Counted from the stretch's first letter, positions 8,411 through 21,276 are shown. The stretch is 64,000 nt of DNA from Bhargavaea cecembensis DSE10 (GCF_000348905.1 NZ_AOFT01000011.1:33211-97210), one strand, 5' to 3'. Made by a program: numbers and translations. The notes: generated by a model not told the origin, from the letters alone.

Positions 8411-9742
8411 ATGAAGATTGCAGGGAAGACAGTGGATGAATGGATCGGAACCCATCCGGTCATCAGTCAGGTGATGAAGGCGGAGGAAGTATTCTGGGCA
8501 AATCCGATCTACCAACCGGTCCGGGAAGCAGAGACCGGCCTGTCGATCGATGATGTAAAAGACGCGGAGGCACGTCTTCGCCGGTTTGCGCCTTATATCG
8601 CGAAGGTGTTTCCGGAGACAAAGACTTCCGGCGGAATCATTGAATCGCCTCTGAAAGAGATTCCTGAAATGAAAAAGTGGCTGGAACAGGAGTCCGCTGT
8701 TGGGATTACGGGGCAGTTCATGCTCAAGTGTGACAGCCATCTGCCGATTTCCGGTTCCGTGAAGGCGCGCGGGGGCATCTATGAGGTGCTGAAGCATGCG
8801 GAGGACCTGGCTATTGAGCATGGACTCCTAAATGAGTCGGATGATTATTCGGTGCTTGCCGAACCTCGCTTCCGCGAGTTCTTCTCGAAGTATTCGATTA
8901 CGGTCGGTTCTACCGGGAACCTGGGCCTCAGCATCGGCATCATGAGCGCCAAGATGGGCTTCCGCGTGACGGTCCATATGTCGAGCGACGCGAAGGAATG
9001 GAAAAAGAACATGCTCCGCGAAAAAGGCGTGAACGTCGTCGAGCATCCGGATGACTACAGCAAGGCGGTCGAAGAGGGGCGACGACAGTCGGAGGCGGAC
9101 CCAAACGATCACTTTGTCGATGACGAGAACTCGAAGACCCTGTTCTTCGGCTACTCGGTCGCAGCGTTGCGACTGAAACGGCAGCTTGAGGAACAGGGGA
9201 TCGAGATCGGTGAGGAGCGGCCACTGTTCGTTTATCTGCCTTGCGGTGTAGGGGGAGGGCCCGGGGGCATTGCGTTCGGCCTCAAGCAGGTGTTCGGCGA
9301 CCATGTCCACTGCTTTTTCGCAGAGCCGACACACGCTCCATGCATGCTGCTCGGTCTCGTCACCGGCAAGCATGATAAAGTGTCGGTACAGGAATTCGGC
9401 CTGGACAACAGGACGGATGCGGACGGCCTCGCAGTCGGCCGCCCGTCCGGTTTCGTCGGCAAAGTGATGGAGCGGCTGCTCGCCGGTTCGTTTACCGTGG
9501 ATGACGACAAGTTGTACCGGCTCCTGGCGAAGATGAGCGAACTGGAAGACATCCGTCTGGAGCCGTCCGCTTTGGCCGGCGTGCCGGGAGCGGTGCATGT
9601 CGCCAAGACCGGCTTTTATGCTTCGGTGCATCCGGGGATGAAGGGCAGGATGGACCGCGCCGTCCACATCGCCTGGGCAACCGGCGGGGGAATGGTGCCG
9701 GAAGATGTCATGGCGTCTTATATTGAGCGTGGAAGAGAATAA
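8411..9742 (+). CDS. dsdA: D-serine ammonia-lyase
   Basis: A 443-residue PLP enzyme that converts D-serine to pyruvate and ammonia, detoxifying D-serine and using it as nitrogen source. The Schiff-base lysine lies in [10 protein letters not shown] at residue 118, the same number as in E. coli DsdA. The phosphate-binding loop is seen in [13 protein letters not shown] and the glycine-rich loop in [11 protein letters not shown]. Length and segment order fit the full family. GAAGGGGGATGTGAAG precedes the ATG at 8411. No dsdC-type regulator is adjacent; a strong terminator follows, so the gene looks monocistronic. Confidence 0.96.
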   Translation: MKIAGKTVDEWIGTHPVISQVMKAEEVFWANPIYQPVREAETGLSIDDVKDAEARLRRFAPYIAKVFPETKTSGGIIESPLKEIPEMKKWLEQESAVGITGQFMLKCDSHLPISGSVKARGGIYEVLKHAEDLAIEHGLLNESDDYSVLAEPRFREFFSKYSITVGSTGNLGLSIGIMSAKMGFRVTVHMSSDAKEWKKNMLREKGVNVVEHPDDYSKAVEEGRRQSEADPNDHFVDDENSKTLFFGYSVAALRLKRQLEEQGIEIGEERPLFVYLPCGVGGGPGGIAFGLKQVFGDHVHCFFAEPTHAPCMLLGLVTGKHDKVSVQEFGLDNRTDADGLAVGRPSGFVGKVMERLLAGSFTVDDDKLYRLLAKMSELEDIRLEPSALAGVPGAVHVAKTGFYASVHPGMKGRMDRAVHIAWATGGGMVPEDVMASYIERGRE

Positions 9743-9750
9743 GAGGTGGA

Positions 9751-9777
9751 ACGCCGGCTGCGTGCCGGCGTTTTTTA
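9751..9777 (+). terminator. Terminator after dsdA
   Basis: ACGCCGGC and GCCGGCGT form a perfect 8-bp stem with a 5-base loop, followed by six T. Confidence 0.92.
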
Positions 9778-9793
9778 TGTCGTCTTGGGGGAA

Positions 9794-9837
9794 GCGCGCA
9801 TAGAATTGCCGTAAGCGCGCATAGAGACCTATGCGCG
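9794..9837. repeat. Short repeat and palindrome upstream of cwlJ
   Basis: GCGCGCATAGA occurs twice, 21 bases apart. The second copy continues into a perfect 9-bp inverted repeat, CGCGCATAG-AGAC-CTATGCGCG (9816-9837), with no T run. It could be an operator or a regulatory hairpin in the 158-base gap between dsdA and cwlJ; the sequence alone does not decide. Confidence 0.45.
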
Positions 9838-9935
9838 GTCACGCGTTTTATTTAACAATTTTCCCAAATAAGATGTAACCGCCGGACATCTTTGTAGGCT
9901 GTTTTGAATACAGTTCTTGTTAGAGGTGATGTAAA

Positions 9936-10376
9936 GTGCCGAGAGTGAAATATAGGGAGAAGGACATTGATTTAATTGCACGAATGATGCGGGCAGAGGC
10001 TGAGGGTGAAGGGAAACTTGGGATGCTTATGGTTGGGAATGTCATTGTAAATCGAACAGTAGCTGATTGTTTAGATTTTAGGGATGTAAGAACCATAGAG
10101 GATGTAATTTTTCAGGTTCAAGGTGGAAATTATTCCTTTGAAGCGGTACAAAAAGGTAATTTGTTTTACAGTCCGGCAAGAGAAGTAGAGAGAAGATTGG
10201 CACGACAAGTAGTAAAGTATTGGGGACAACATCCTTCCAAGTATGCTCTTTGGTATTTTAATCCGTATGCTCCGTGTCCGCCTTCATGGTATGATCAACC
10301 ATTTTCAGGACAATATAAACAACATTGCTATTATGAGCCACAGGCTAATACATGCGATAGTGTTTATAGTTACTAA
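9936..10376 (+). CDS. cwlJ: CwlJ/SleB-type cell wall (spore cortex) hydrolase
   Basis: A 146-residue hydrolase_2 family protein very like B. subtilis CwlJ in length and order. The catalytic region starts with RMMRAEAEGEGKLGMLMVGN, with the family glutamate in RAEAEGE, then ALWYFNPYAPCPPSWYDQPF and HCYYEPQANTC. There is no signal peptide, as in CwlJ, which reaches the spore coat from the mother cell. In spore formers it cleaves cortex peptidoglycan during germination; gerQ, its usual partner, is not in this window. The start is GTG 9936 after AGAGGTGATG. The gene is clearly AT-richer than both neighbours. Its presence suggests a spore former or a descendant of one. Confidence 0.88.
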   Translation: MPRVKYREKDIDLIARMMRAEAEGEGKLGMLMVGNVIVNRTVADCLDFRDVRTIEDVIFQVQGGNYSFEAVQKGNLFYSPAREVERRLARQVVKYWGQHPSKYALWYFNPYAPCPPSWYDQPFSGQYKQHCYYEPQANTCDSVYSY

Positions 10377-10452
10377 AAAAAGCATGGTGAGGTTGTTGCT
10401 TGTTCTTCACGCTAACGGGAAGTTATATGTAGTATGATTTTTGGCCGTATTC

Positions 10453-10558
10453 GTGATTTCGAAGTTCACCAAATCACTCCTCTAGCGGGGCATCGAACCC
10501 CGCCATCCCGACATCAGGCGCTATGTCGCCTGATGTACGCTTTGCCTTCAGGCGAAAG
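10453..10558. other. Cluster of strong hairpins between cwlJ and pcrB (possible structured RNA)
   Basis: This 317-base gap (10,377-10,693) holds no gene but has three tight hairpins in a row. They are GTGATTT/AAATCAC (10453-10477), GCGGGG-CATCGAA-CCCCGC (10485-10503), and ACATCAGGCG-CTATGT-CGCCTGATGT (10511-10536, 10 bp perfect). A weaker GCCT/AGGC pairing follows. Read on the minus strand, the middle loop is TTCGATG, a tRNA T-loop-like sequence, but no acceptor or anticodon arm can be folded around it. None of the hairpins has a T run. The strand and function are not determined. Confidence 0.4.
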
Positions 10559-10628
10559 GTCTCTCTCCCGTTTCACTACACAAGAATACCTCCACTGAAA
10601 CACTCCTTTCGACGGCACCCCAAAACAG

Positions 10629-10657
10629 CCGCCGGATGGAGTCTTTTTTGTTATAAT
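10629..10657 (+). promoter_or_regulatory. Extended -10 promoter for pcrB
   Basis: TGTTATAAT at 10649-10657 is an extended -10 box (TGn followed by TATAAT at 10652-10657). The region 17 bases upstream has no good -35, which is usual for extended -10 promoters. It lies 36 bases before the pcrB start. Confidence 0.6.
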
Positions 10658-10693
10658 GGGGGGACGCAAACTATAGACAGGTGGTACTGCATC

Positions 10694-11392
10694 ATGGAGT
10701 TTCTAGAATGGCGGCATGTGTTTAAACTGGACCCGGCCAAGGAGATCAGTGATGAGGCGCTGGAGCGGGTGTGCGAGTCGGGGACGGACGGCCTGATCGT
10801 CGGCGGAACTGACAATGTGACGCTCGATAATGTGCTTGCGCTTCTTATGCGGATCCGCAGGTATTCGGTGCCGGTTGTCCTCGAGGTTTCGGACGCCGAG
10901 GCGATCACGCCGGGCTTCGACGGCTTCCTGATTCCGACCGTCCTGAACACGGACGACGCCTCCTGGATCAAGGGCCATCAGTTCGCGGCAATCCGCGAGT
11001 ACGGCGACCTGATGGACTTCAGCGAAATCCTTGCGGAAGGCTATGTCATCCTGAATCCTGACTGCAAGGCGGCCAGGCTCACAGGGGCGAAGGCCCCCCT
11101 CGAAACTGAAGATGTCATCGCCTATGCCCGGCTTGCGGAGCATTTCTTCCGCCTGCCCGTCCTATACCTGGAGTACAGCGGCAGATACGGCGACCCGGAG
11201 ACGGTGAGCCGCACCGCCCGAGTGCTGAAAGACACCCGCCTCGTCTACGGCGGCGGCATCCGCGGAGCGGAACAGGCTGCCGAGATGGCGAAATTTGCCG
11301 ACACGGTCGTCGTAGGCAACATCGTCTATGAAGACCTGAAAGCGGCTCTGAAAACCGTCCGCGCGGTGAAAGAAACGAAAAAGACTATTTAA
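10694..11392 (+). CDS. pcrB: Heptaprenylglyceryl phosphate synthase
   Basis: A 232-residue TIM-barrel prenyltransferase of the GGGP/PcrB family. In Bacillus it couples heptaprenyl diphosphate to sn-glycerol-1-phosphate, giving an archaeal-like ether lipid precursor in the cytosol. Visible signatures are HVFKLDPAKEISDEAL at the N-terminus, SGTDGLIVGGTDNVT, VLEVSDAEAITPGFDGFLIP, LYLEYSGRYGDPE, and the phosphate-binding YGGGIRGAEQA with TVVVGNIVYED. The ATG at 10694 is chosen because it follows ACAGGTGG; the open frame reaches upstream without family similarity. It precedes pcrA as in Bacillus, from which it is separated by a hairpin. Confidence 0.95.
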   Translation: MEFLEWRHVFKLDPAKEISDEALERVCESGTDGLIVGGTDNVTLDNVLALLMRIRRYSVPVVLEVSDAEAITPGFDGFLIPTVLNTDDASWIKGHQFAAIREYGDLMDFSEILAEGYVILNPDCKAARLTGAKAPLETEDVIAYARLAEHFFRLPVLYLEYSGRYGDPETVSRTARVLKDTRLVYGGGIRGAEQAAEMAKFADTVVVGNIVYEDLKAALKTVRAVKETKKTI

Positions 11393-11406
11393 TTCCCATA
11401 AAAATA

Positions 11407-11437
11407 GAGCAGACTGGAGCCAAACTCCCGTCTGCTC
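11407..11437 (+). promoter_or_regulatory. Long hairpin between pcrB and pcrA
   Basis: GAGCAGACTGGAG and CTCCCGTCTGCTC pair over 13 positions (one mismatch) around a 5-base loop. No T run follows, so it is not a standard terminator. It could stabilise or separate the pcrB and pcrA messages. Confidence 0.5.
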
Positions 11438-11464
11438 GCACGCTTCATATAGAAAGGAGCCACC

Positions 11465-13714
11465 ATGGAAACCATCTCAAACAACCTCCTCAATGGCATG
11501 AACCCCGAACAGGCGAAAGCGGTCCGCACCACCGAAGGGCCGCTTCTCATCATGGCCGGGGCGGGATCCGGCAAGACGCGGGTCCTGACCCACCGGATCG
11601 CCTATCTAATCGTGGAGAAGCAGGTGTATCCTTCGAAGATCCTCGCGATCACTTTCACGAACAAGGCGGCACGCGAAATGCGCGACCGGATCGACGGCCT
11701 GCTCGGGCCGGGGACGGGCGAGCGCATGTGGGTCTCGACGTTCCACTCGATGTGCGTCCGGATCCTGCGCCGCGAAATCGACCGGATCGGCTACTCAAAA
11801 AACTTCTCAATTCTCGACGGCTCCGACCAATTGACCGTCATCAAGAACATCCTGAAAGAGCAGAACCTCGACCCGAAACAATACGAGCCGCGCTCGCTGC
11901 TCGGCACGATCTCGAACGCGAAAAACGAACTGATCGATGCGAAATCGTTCCAGGAGCAGGCAAATCCGTTTAACCCGTTCGAGAAAACGGCGGGCGAAGT
12001 GTATGCCGCCTACGAAAAGCGCCTCAAGAAAAACCAGTCGCTCGACTTCGATGACCTGATCATGGTCACGATCAAGCTGTTCGAACAGATGCCGGAAGTG
12101 CTCGAGTTCTACCAGAACAAGTTCCAGTACATCCACGTGGACGAGTATCAGGATACGAACCACGCCCAGTACAAGCTGGTCCGCATGCTTGCAGACAAGT
12201 TCAAGAACCTCTGCGTCGTCGGCGACTCCGACCAGTCGATCTACAAATGGCGGGGGGCCGACATCGGCAACATCCTGTCATTTGAAAAGGACTACCCGGA
12301 CGCCCAGGTGATCCTGCTCGAGCAGAACTACCGCTCGACCCAGCGGATCCTGAAGGCTGCCAACGACGTCATCAAGAACAACGCCAGCCGCTACGAGAAG
12401 AATCTTCGTACGGAAAATGCCGAAGGGGAGCATATCTACGTCTACAAGGCATCCGACGAAAAGGACGAGTCCCAGTTCGTCGTCTCGAAGATCCTGGAAC
12501 TTCAGGAAAAGGAGAACCGCAAGCTCTCCGACTTCGCAGTCCTTTACCGGACAAATGCCCAGTCCCGGATGATCGAGGAATACCTCGTGAAGTCGAACCT
12601 GGAATACACGATTGTCGGCGGCACGAAGTTCTATGACCGCAAGGAGATCAAGGACCTGCTTGCTTATTTACGCCTCATTGCAAACAACGACGACGACCTG
12701 TCGCTCGCACGGATCATCAATGAGCCGAAGCGCAGTATCGGGGCGACGACGTTCGATAAGATCGCGACGTACGCGATCCAGAATGACCTGTCGATCTTTG
12801 ATGCGCTTAAGGAAGTCGACTTTATCCCGGGCCTCCAGCCTCGGGCGATCAACCAGGCGGCTGATTTCCGCGACCTGATCGCCGGATTCACGCAGATGCA
12901 GGAGTACCTGTCGGTCACCGAACTTGTCGAAGAAGTGCTCGAGAAGTCCGGCTACCGCGCGATGCTGCACAATGAAAAGACGATCGAGTCGGAAAGCCGC
13001 CTCGAAAACATCAACGAATTCCTGTCCGTTACGGAATCGTTCGAGAAGCGCGCGGATGAGGATGAGGGCGACAAGTCGCTCGTTGCGTTCCTGACCGACC
13101 TCGCGCTGATTGCGGACATCGACTCCCTTGATAAGGAAGAAAACGCGTCGAACGAGCAGATCGTCCTCATGACGATGCACTCGGCGAAGGGGCTCGAATT
13201 CCCTGTCGTCTTCATCATCGGAATGGAGGAAAACGTCTTCCCGCACTCCCGATCGATCGGGGACGACGAGGAGATGGAAGAAGAGCGGCGGCTTGCCTAT
13301 GTCGGCATCACCCGGGCGGAGGAGAAGCTGTTCCTGACGTCCGCGCAGTATCGCACGCTCTACGGACGGACAAGCTATAACAGCCCGTCCCGCTTCATCA
13401 GTGAAATCTCCCAGGACATCCTTGAAACCGTCGGCGCCGGCGGATCTCAGCCGGACTACAGCCGCACGCCGATCACCGGCGGATTCGGCGGACGCCCAGC
13501 GGCACGCCCGGCCGTCCGGCGCCCGGCCGCGCGCAAAAACGGCGCGTCCGTCGGCTGGCAAGCCGGCGACAAGGCCAAGCACAAAAAATGGGGCGAAGGC
13601 ATGGTCGTCAGCGTCCGCGGCGAAGGGGAAGACAAGGAACTCGACATCGCCTTCCCGGAACCGGTCGGCATCAAGCGCCTCCTCGCCAAATTCGCACCGA
13701 TCGAGAAGGCTTAA
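11465..13714 (+). CDS. pcrA: ATP-dependent DNA helicase PcrA (UvrD/Rep family)
   Basis: A 749-residue SF1A 3'-5' helicase, essential in Bacillus, acting in repair, plasmid replication and removal of RecA and RNA polymerase conflicts. The motifs are complete: Q-motif [12 protein letters not shown], Walker [16 protein letters not shown], motif Ia [25 protein letters not shown] (II), [16 protein letters not shown] (III), LEQNYRSTQ (IV), [15 protein letters not shown] (V) and [15 protein letters not shown] (VI). A disordered, Ala/Arg/Pro-rich linker (about 670-700) leads to the C-terminal Tudor-like RNAP-binding domain ([16 protein letters not shown]). AAAGGAGCC precedes the ATG. The ten-copy repeat array lies between it and ligA. 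Confidence 0.98.
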   Translation: METISNNLLNGMNPEQAKAVRTTEGPLLIMAGAGSGKTRVLTHRIAYLIVEKQVYPSKILAITFTNKAAREMRDRIDGLLGPGTGERMWVSTFHSMCVRILRREIDRIGYSKNFSILDGSDQLTVIKNILKEQNLDPKQYEPRSLLGTISNAKNELIDAKSFQEQANPFNPFEKTAGEVYAAYEKRLKKNQSLDFDDLIMVTIKLFEQMPEVLEFYQNKFQYIHVDEYQDTNHAQYKLVRMLADKFKNLCVVGDSDQSIYKWRGADIGNILSFEKDYPDAQVILLEQNYRSTQRILKAANDVIKNNASRYEKNLRTENAEGEHIYVYKASDEKDESQFVVSKILELQEKENRKLSDFAVLYRTNAQSRMIEEYLVKSNLEYTIVGGTKFYDRKEIKDLLAYLRLIANNDDDLSLARIINEPKRSIGATTFDKIATYAIQNDLSIFDALKEVDFIPGLQPRAINQAADFRDLIAGFTQMQEYLSVTELVEEVLEKSGYRAMLHNEKTIESESRLENINEFLSVTESFEKRADEDEGDKSLVAFLTDLALIADIDSLDKEENASNEQIVLMTMHSAKGLEFPVVFIIGMEENVFPHSRSIGDDEEMEEERRLAYVGITRAEEKLFLTSAQYRTLYGRTSYNSPSRFISEISQDILETVGAGGSQPDYSRTPITGGFGGRPAARPAVRRPAARKNGASVGWQAGDKAKHKKWGEGMVVSVRGEGEDKELDIAFPEPVGIKRLLAKFAPIEKA

Positions 13715-13721
13715 GTGGGGC

Positions 13722-15985
<2,264 letters not shown>

Positions 15986-16004
15986 CCAAAGGGGATCTGC
16001 ACCA

Positions 16005-17096
16005 TTGAAGATCAAGACAATCACCGCGGCCGCCATCGCCGCGCTGCTGCTTACCGGCTGTATGCCGAAGAGCGAGGAGCCGGAGGAGGCCACGGACCAG
16101 ATAAAAGAGGAGCAGGAGACACGGGTCATCATTCCGACCCACCAGCTGGAGGAAGAATACTACCGGATGCTCCTGCCCTATAAGAAAAGCGCCTCATACG
16201 GCCTTGTCGTCAGCATGCTGAACTCGCAGTACAACATCGCGGAAGTCGAGGGGGGCCTGATGCGCCTGTCGCAGCAGCACTTCCCGACGGATGAGTACTA
16301 CTACCAGGAAGGCCAGTATCTCGACCAGGAAACGATCCTTTCCTGGCTTGGCGGCAAGGATGAGGAGAATAACCCTGAAGGGCTTAACCCGGCGGGCCAG
16401 GATCAACCCCGCTACGTCGCCCATATTCTTGAGCAGAACTACCTGAAGCGCACCTCCGAGGACAAGATCCGCCTTGAAGGCGTCTCGCTCGCCATCGCGC
16501 TGAACACGGTGAACACCATCACCGGCGACACGATCCCGGCCGCACAGGTCGAGGAAAACGGCAGGGCTGCCGCAGCGGAGATCGTCAAGCGGATGCGGGG
16601 CATCGAAGGTCTGAAAGAAGTGCCGATTGTCGTCGGCCTGTTCAGGCAGAGCCCGAAAGACGACATCGTCCCGGGGAACTACTTTGCTGTCGGAGTGGCG
16701 GAAAAGGGCAAGGACGTGCTGTCCGGCTGGGATCCCGTCAATGAGGAATTCGTTCTGTTCCCGACCAGCTCCAGCGAGGACCGCTACCGGGACGTCGACA
16801 CGAACTTCCGGAACCTCAAGCAGGATGTCGAGAAGTACTTTTCATCCTTCGTCAACGTGATCGGCACCGGCTTCTATAAAGACGGACAGATCGTCTCAAT
16901 GGACATCGATGTCCCGATCGAATTCTATGGCAATGCGGAGATCATCGGCTTCACCCAATACCTGACCGGACTGCTCGTGGACCACTTGCCGGACATCCAT
17001 GTCGAGGTGAGCATCACCTCCACGAAAGGGCCTGAGGCGCTCATCGTGAAGAAGCGCGGCGAAGCCGAGCCGTACACTCATATTTATCACAACTGA
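16005..17096 (+). CDS. camS: CamS family lipoprotein (YerH)
   Basis: A 363-residue CamS/YerH family lipoprotein. The start is TTG 16005 after AAAGGGGATC, which gives the signal peptide [19 protein letters not shown] with lipobox LTGC. The mature domain begins with an acidic spacer ([17 protein letters not shown]) and contains [33 protein letters not shown] and [19 protein letters not shown]. In Staphylococcus aureus the cleaved CamS signal peptide yields the cAM373-like pheromone; the peptide here does not resemble that sequence, so no pheromone role is claimed. Position after ligA is conserved in Bacillales. Confidence 0.9.
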   Translation: MKIKTITAAAIAALLLTGCMPKSEEPEEATDQIKEEQETRVIIPTHQLEEEYYRMLLPYKKSASYGLVVSMLNSQYNIAEVEGGLMRLSQQHFPTDEYYYQEGQYLDQETILSWLGGKDEENNPEGLNPAGQDQPRYVAHILEQNYLKRTSEDKIRLEGVSLAIALNTVNTITGDTIPAAQVEENGRAAAAEIVKRMRGIEGLKEVPIVVGLFRQSPKDDIVPGNYFAVGVAEKGKDVLSGWDPVNEEFVLFPTSSSEDRYRDVDTNFRNLKQDVEKYFSSFVNVIGTGFYKDGQIVSMDIDVPIEFYGNAEIIGFTQYLTGLLVDHLPDIHVEVSITSTKGPEALIVKKRGEAEPYTHIYHN

Positions 17097-17163
17097 AGCC
17101 GGCTTTCGTGATATGATAGCGGAGGCAGAAGCAGAGGACATTTGCACGATTGGAGGAGACAAT

Positions 17164-17454
17164 ATGGCAGCAATCACGAAAGATCAGGTGAAGCACGTCG
17201 CGAATCTCGCACGGCTCGCCATCACCGAGGAAGAAGCGGAACACTATACCGAAAAACTTGCATCGATCATCGAGTTTGCCGAGCAGCTGAACGAAGTGGA
17301 TACATCGGGCGTCGAACCGACGACTCACCCGGTACCGCTCGTAAACGTGCTCCGGGAAGACGAGCCGTCCAAAGGGCTCGACCGCGACCTGATGCTGAAA
17401 AACGTACCCGAGCATGAAGATGGCATGGTCAAAGTGCCGTCCATCCTGGGCTGA
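17164..17454 (+). CDS. gatC: Asp/Glu-tRNA amidotransferase subunit C
   Basis: A 96-residue GatC. It is the small linker subunit that holds GatA and GatB together in the GatCAB complex, which amidates misacylated Glu-tRNAGln (and Asp-tRNAAsn). Signatures are [20 protein letters not shown], then [20 protein letters not shown]. The ATG at 17164 follows GGAGGAG; an upstream GTG at 17113 in frame adds residues foreign to the family. It is the first gene of gatCAB, with 24 bases to gatA. Confidence 0.96.
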   Translation: MAAITKDQVKHVANLARLAITEEEAEHYTEKLASIIEFAEQLNEVDTSGVEPTTHPVPLVNVLREDEPSKGLDRDLMLKNVPEHEDGMVKVPSILG

Positions 17455-17478
17455 CGGACAGAGGAGGAAACCAGAAAG

Positions 17479-18948
17479 ATGACGCTATTCAATCATTCCG
17501 CGAAAGAGCTCCAGCAGCTCCTACATAACAAGGAAGTGTCCGCAGTCGAACTGACGGACGAGGCGTTCCGCCGCATCGGCAAGGTCGACGGCGACGTCAA
17601 AGCCTTCCTTGCGCTCAACGAAGAGCAGGCAAAGGCGCGCGCCGCTGAGCTCGACAACACGCCTGCGGACCAGCGCGGCCCGCTCCACGGACTGCCGGTC
17701 GGCGTGAAAGACAACATCGTGACACAAGGCCTCGAGACGACATGCGCGAGCCGCATGCTCGGCGGTTTTGACCCGATCTACAATGCGACGGCTGCGACAA
17801 AGCTCGATGATGCGGGCCTGATCACAGTCGGCAAGGTGAACATGGACGAGTTCGCAATGGGCGGCTCGACCGAAAACTCCTACTACAAAAAGACGGCGAA
17901 CCCGTGGAATCTCGACTACGTCCCGGGCGGCTCGTCCGGCGGTTCCGCTGCAGCGGTTGCGGCAGGGGAAGTGCCGTTCACGCTCGGCTCCGATACGGGC
18001 GGCTCGATCCGCCAGCCGGCAGCCTACTGCGGCGTCGTCGGCATGAAGCCGACCTACGGCCGCGTCTCGCGCTACGGCCTCGTCGCATTCGCTTCGTCCC
18101 TTGACCAGATCGGCCCGATCACGCGTACGGTCGAGGACAACGCGTTCCTGCTGTCCGCGATTTCCGGCCATGATCCGTATGACTCCACATCGTTCGACAT
18201 CGAGGTGCCGGACTTTGCATCGGCACTGACAGGCGACATCAAAGGCCTAAAGATCGGCATCGCGTCCGAATACCTCGGCGAAGGCGTCGGAGAAGCTTCG
18301 CGCAACGCGGTCAAAGACGCCATCAAAGTACTGGAATCGCTCGGAGCGGAAGTGGAGGAAGTGTCGCTTCCTCACACGAAGTACGCGCTTCCTGCGTACT
18401 ATCTGCTCAGCTCTTCCGAAGCGTCCTCGAACCTTGCCCGCTTTGACGGCATCCGCTACGGATACCGCGCGGAAGGCATCGAGAACCTCGAAGACCTGTA
18501 CAAGCAGACACGCTCCGAAGGCTTCGGCGACGAAGTCAAAACCCGGATCATGCTCGGCACATTCGCCCTCAGCTCCGGCTTCTACGACGCCTACTACAAA
18601 AAGGCGCAGAAGGTCCGCACGCTCGTGCGTGACGACTTCACGAACGCATTCGAGAAGTACGACGTCGTCATCGGCCCGACTTCGCCGACCGCTGCATTCA
18701 AGATCGGCGAACAGATCGATGATCCGCTCACGATGTACGCGAACGACATCCTGACGATTCCGGTCAACCTTGCCGGCGTACCGGCAATCTCGATCCCTTG
18801 CGGATTCGACAATGGCCTGCCGCTTGGCCTCCAGGTCATCGGCCGCCACTTTGACGAGTCGACTGTCTACCGTGTCGCGCACGCGTTCGAGCAGGCGACC
18901 GACTTCCATAAGCGGATGCCGGAAATTCGGGAGGGATTGGAACGATGA
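17479..18948 (+). CDS. gatA: Asp/Glu-tRNA amidotransferase subunit A (amidase)
   Basis: A 489-residue amidase-signature enzyme. It releases ammonia from glutamine and passes it to GatB. The Ser-cisSer-Lys triad is visible: Lys in [10 protein letters not shown], cis-Ser and nucleophile Ser in [16 protein letters not shown] and [14 protein letters not shown]. The rest of the domain ([29 protein letters not shown]) is complete and of normal length. GAGGAGG precedes the ATG. The stop overlaps the gatB start by four bases (ATGA), which indicates translational coupling. Confidence 0.97.
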   Translation: MTLFNHSAKELQQLLHNKEVSAVELTDEAFRRIGKVDGDVKAFLALNEEQAKARAAELDNTPADQRGPLHGLPVGVKDNIVTQGLETTCASRMLGGFDPIYNATAATKLDDAGLITVGKVNMDEFAMGGSTENSYYKKTANPWNLDYVPGGSSGGSAAAVAAGEVPFTLGSDTGGSIRQPAAYCGVVGMKPTYGRVSRYGLVAFASSLDQIGPITRTVEDNAFLLSAISGHDPYDSTSFDIEVPDFASALTGDIKGLKIGIASEYLGEGVGEASRNAVKDAIKVLESLGAEVEEVSLPHTKYALPAYYLLSSSEASSNLARFDGIRYGYRAEGIENLEDLYKQTRSEGFGDEVKTRIMLGTFALSSGFYDAYYKKAQKVRTLVRDDFTNAFEKYDVVIGPTSPTAAFKIGEQIDDPLTMYANDILTIPVNLAGVPAISIPCGFDNGLPLGLQVIGRHFDESTVYRVAHAFEQATDFHKRMPEIREGLER

Positions 18949-20375
18949 ACTTTGAAACCGTCATTGGACTTGAAGTCCACGTTGAACTGAAAACTGACTC
19001 GAAGATTTTCTCTCCGGCCCCGAACCATTTCGGCGCTGGACCGAACACGAATACACACGTCATCGACCTCGGCTACCCGGGCGTCCTCCCGGTGCTCAAT
19101 AAGCGCGCTGTGGAGTTCGCCATGAAAGCTGCGATGGCACTGAACTGCGAGATCAACCAGGAAACGAAATTTGACCGGAAGAACTACTTCTATCCGGACA
19201 ACCCGAAAGCCTACCAGATCTCCCAGTTCGACAAGCCGATCGGCGAGCACGGCTGGATCGAGATCGAAGTCGAAGGCAAGAAAAAGCGCATCGGCATCAC
19301 GCGCCTCCACCTCGAGGAAGATGCGGGCAAGCTGAACCATACCGACAACGGCTACTCCCTCGTCGACTACAACCGCCAGGGCACGCCGCTGATCGAGATC
19401 GTTTCCGAGCCGGACATCCGCACGCCGGAAGAGGCCTACGCGTATCTTGAAAAGCTGAAGTCGATCATCCAGTACACGGGCGTTTCCGACGTGAAGATGG
19501 AAGAAGGCTCGCTCCGCTGCGATGCCAACATCTCGCTGCGCCCTTACGGCCAGGAAGAGTTCGGCACAAAGGCAGAGTTGAAGAACCTGAACTCCTTCAA
19601 CTTTGTACGCAGGGGCCTTGAGCACGAACAGAAGCGCCAGGCGGAAGTGCTGCTTGCAGGAGGCATCATCGAGCAGGAAACACGCCGCTTCGATGAGTCC
19701 ACAGGCAAGACGCTCCTCATGCGCGTCAAGGAAGGCTCCGATGACTACCGGTACTTCCCGGAACCGGACCTCACCGACCTCTCGATCGACGATGAGTGGA
19801 TGGAACGCATCCGTGCCGAGATCCCTGAGCTGCCGGATGCCCGACAAGCGCGCTATGTGAACGAACTCGGACTCCCGGCATACGACGCGATGGTCCTTAC
19901 GCTCACAAAAGACATGTCCGACTTCTTCGACGCAACGGTCCAGGCCGGGGCGGACGCGAAGCTGGCATCAAACTGGCTCATGGGCGAAGTATCCGCCTAC
20001 ATGAACACAAACCAGAAAGAGCTTTCCGACACCGGACTCACGCCGAACAACCTCGCGGGCATGATCAAGCTCATCGAGGAAGGCACGATCTCCTCGAAGA
20101 TCGCGAAAAAAGTGTTCAAGGAACTCGCCGACAACGGCGGCGACGCGGAAAAGATCGTCAAGGAGAAAGGACTCGTTCAAATCTCCGACGAAGGCGAGCT
20201 CCTGAAAGTTGTCACCGAAGTGCTGGACAACAACCAGCAGTCGATCGACGACTTCAAGGAAGGAAAAGACCGCGCCGTAGGTTTCCTCGTCGGCCAGGTC
20301 ATGAAAGCGACAAAAGGCCAGGCGAACCCACCGCTCGTCAACAAACTCATTAACCAGGAAATCCGCAAACGCTGA
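18945..20375 (+). CDS. gatB: Asp/Glu-tRNA amidotransferase subunit B
   Basis: A 476-residue GatB. It is the kinase/transamidase subunit that phosphorylates the misacylated tRNA and transfers ammonia. It opens with the family mark [19 protein letters not shown], followed by CLGYPG-like [42 protein letters not shown] and [16 protein letters not shown]. The C-terminal tRNA-binding YqeY-like tail ([16 protein letters not shown]) is intact. It starts inside the gatA stop and is followed by a terminator, closing the operon. Confidence 0.97.
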   Translation: MNFETVIGLEVHVELKTDSKIFSPAPNHFGAGPNTNTHVIDLGYPGVLPVLNKRAVEFAMKAAMALNCEINQETKFDRKNYFYPDNPKAYQISQFDKPIGEHGWIEIEVEGKKKRIGITRLHLEEDAGKLNHTDNGYSLVDYNRQGTPLIEIVSEPDIRTPEEAYAYLEKLKSIIQYTGVSDVKMEEGSLRCDANISLRPYGQEEFGTKAELKNLNSFNFVRRGLEHEQKRQAEVLLAGGIIEQETRRFDESTGKTLLMRVKEGSDDYRYFPEPDLTDLSIDDEWMERIRAEIPELPDARQARYVNELGLPAYDAMVLTLTKDMSDFFDATVQAGADAKLASNWLMGEVSAYMNTNQKELSDTGLTPNNLAGMIKLIEEGTISSKIAKKVFKELADNGGDAEKIVKEKGLVQISDEGELLKVVTEVLDNNQQSIDDFKEGKDRAVGFLVGQVMKATKGQANPPLVNKLINQEIRKR

Positions 20376-20381
20376 TTCCGG

Positions 20382-20408
20382 AGACCGTCCTCAGGGGCGG
20401 TCTTTTTG
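20382..20408 (+). terminator. Terminator after gatB
   Basis: AGACCGTCC and GGCGGTCT pair around TCAGG and are followed by five T, ending the gatCAB transcript. Confidence 0.88.
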
Positions 20409-20658
20409 TATGGATAGGGTTGGTGTGGGGGCGAATGTGCAGACTCGGGCAGCCACCGTGTAAACTCACGGACAGCATCTGTTTTCACGGTCCATTGGGT
20501 CAAATCTATTAGTCTTTATCATGAAGCGGGGAACTTATCACAGAGAGCGTTACTTCCGGCCTTTCTTGACCTTGCGTTAACAGACCTTCTCTCCCGGTTT
20601 ATTCATATCCTCTTGGTCAATAGAAGAGGGAGCGCATTTTTTGAAGGGAGAGAGGTAG

Positions 20659-21276
20659 ATGAAGAAGCTGTGGGTTGGAGGGATGGCGAGCGGATTGCTG
20701 GCGGCAATGTTGGCCGGCTGCGGAGGACAGGATGAGGGAACGGATACCGGTGAAACGGACACGGGTACTGAGGACACTGAAAACACGGAGACCGTGCAGG
20801 AAGATACCGGCCATAATCCGGCGGAGGATGTCCTTGTTCAGTTGGAGGACGTGGAAGGGGAGCCGGTGGGCCAGGCGGTGTTCAGCGAACTTGGTGAAGG
20901 AACCGTCCATGTGGAACTGGCAGTCGAGAATCTCCCGGCCGGCACACACGCGTTTCATGTGCATGAGAAAGGAAGCTGTGAAGCACCGGACTTTGAGTCA
21001 GCCGGCGGCCACTATAATCCCGGCGGCACTGAACACGGCAAAGACAGCGAAACCGGCCCGCATGCCGGTGACTTCGAGAATATAGTAGTCGGGGAAGATG
21101 GCACAGCAAATGTGGAGTTTGACACGGACCAGATCTCCCTGCAGCAAGATGCCGACAACACCCTGTTCACTGAAGAAGGCACATCGCTTGTGATCCATGC
21201 AGGGGAAGATGATTACTCCTCCCAGCCGTCCGGGGATGCGGGTGAGCGCATCGCATGCGGCGTCATCCAGCAGTGA
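20659..21276 (+). CDS. Cu/Zn superoxide dismutase-like lipoprotein
   Basis: A 205-residue SodC-family protein with a lipobox signal peptide (MKKLWVGG...LLAAMLAGC), so it should sit on the outer membrane face. A Thr/Glu/Asp-rich linker precedes the SOD domain. Metal ligands are present: FHVHEKGSC (two copper His), GGHYNPGG and GPHAGDFENI (zinc/copper His and Asp), and LVIHAGEDDY (last copper His). The disulphide cysteines appear in GSCEAPDF and RIACGVI. The active-site Arg of classical enzymes is best matched by GERIACGVI, so dismutase activity is possible. The B. subtilis relative YojM/SodC is thought to lack full metal loading, so enzymatic activity is not assured. The strong site AAGGGAGAGAGG precedes the ATG. 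Confidence 0.88.
   Translation: MKKLWVGGMASGLLAAMLAGCGGQDEGTDTGETDTGTEDTENTETVQEDTGHNPAEDVLVQLEDVEGEPVGQAVFSELGEGTVHVELAVENLPAGTHAFHVHEKGSCEAPDFESAGGHYNPGGTEHGKDSETGPHAGDFENIVVGEDGTANVEFDTDQISLQQDADNTLFTEEGTSLVIHAGEDDYSSQPSGDAGERIACGVIQQ

Noticed and set aside
10470..10560. tRNA gene on the minus strand
   Set aside because: A T-arm-like hairpin exists but no acceptor, D or anticodon arm can be formed around it.
16005..16061. Pheromone encoded in the CamS signal peptide
   Set aside because: The residues before the lipobox Cys do not resemble the cAM373 peptide, and no conjugative plasmid context is visible.
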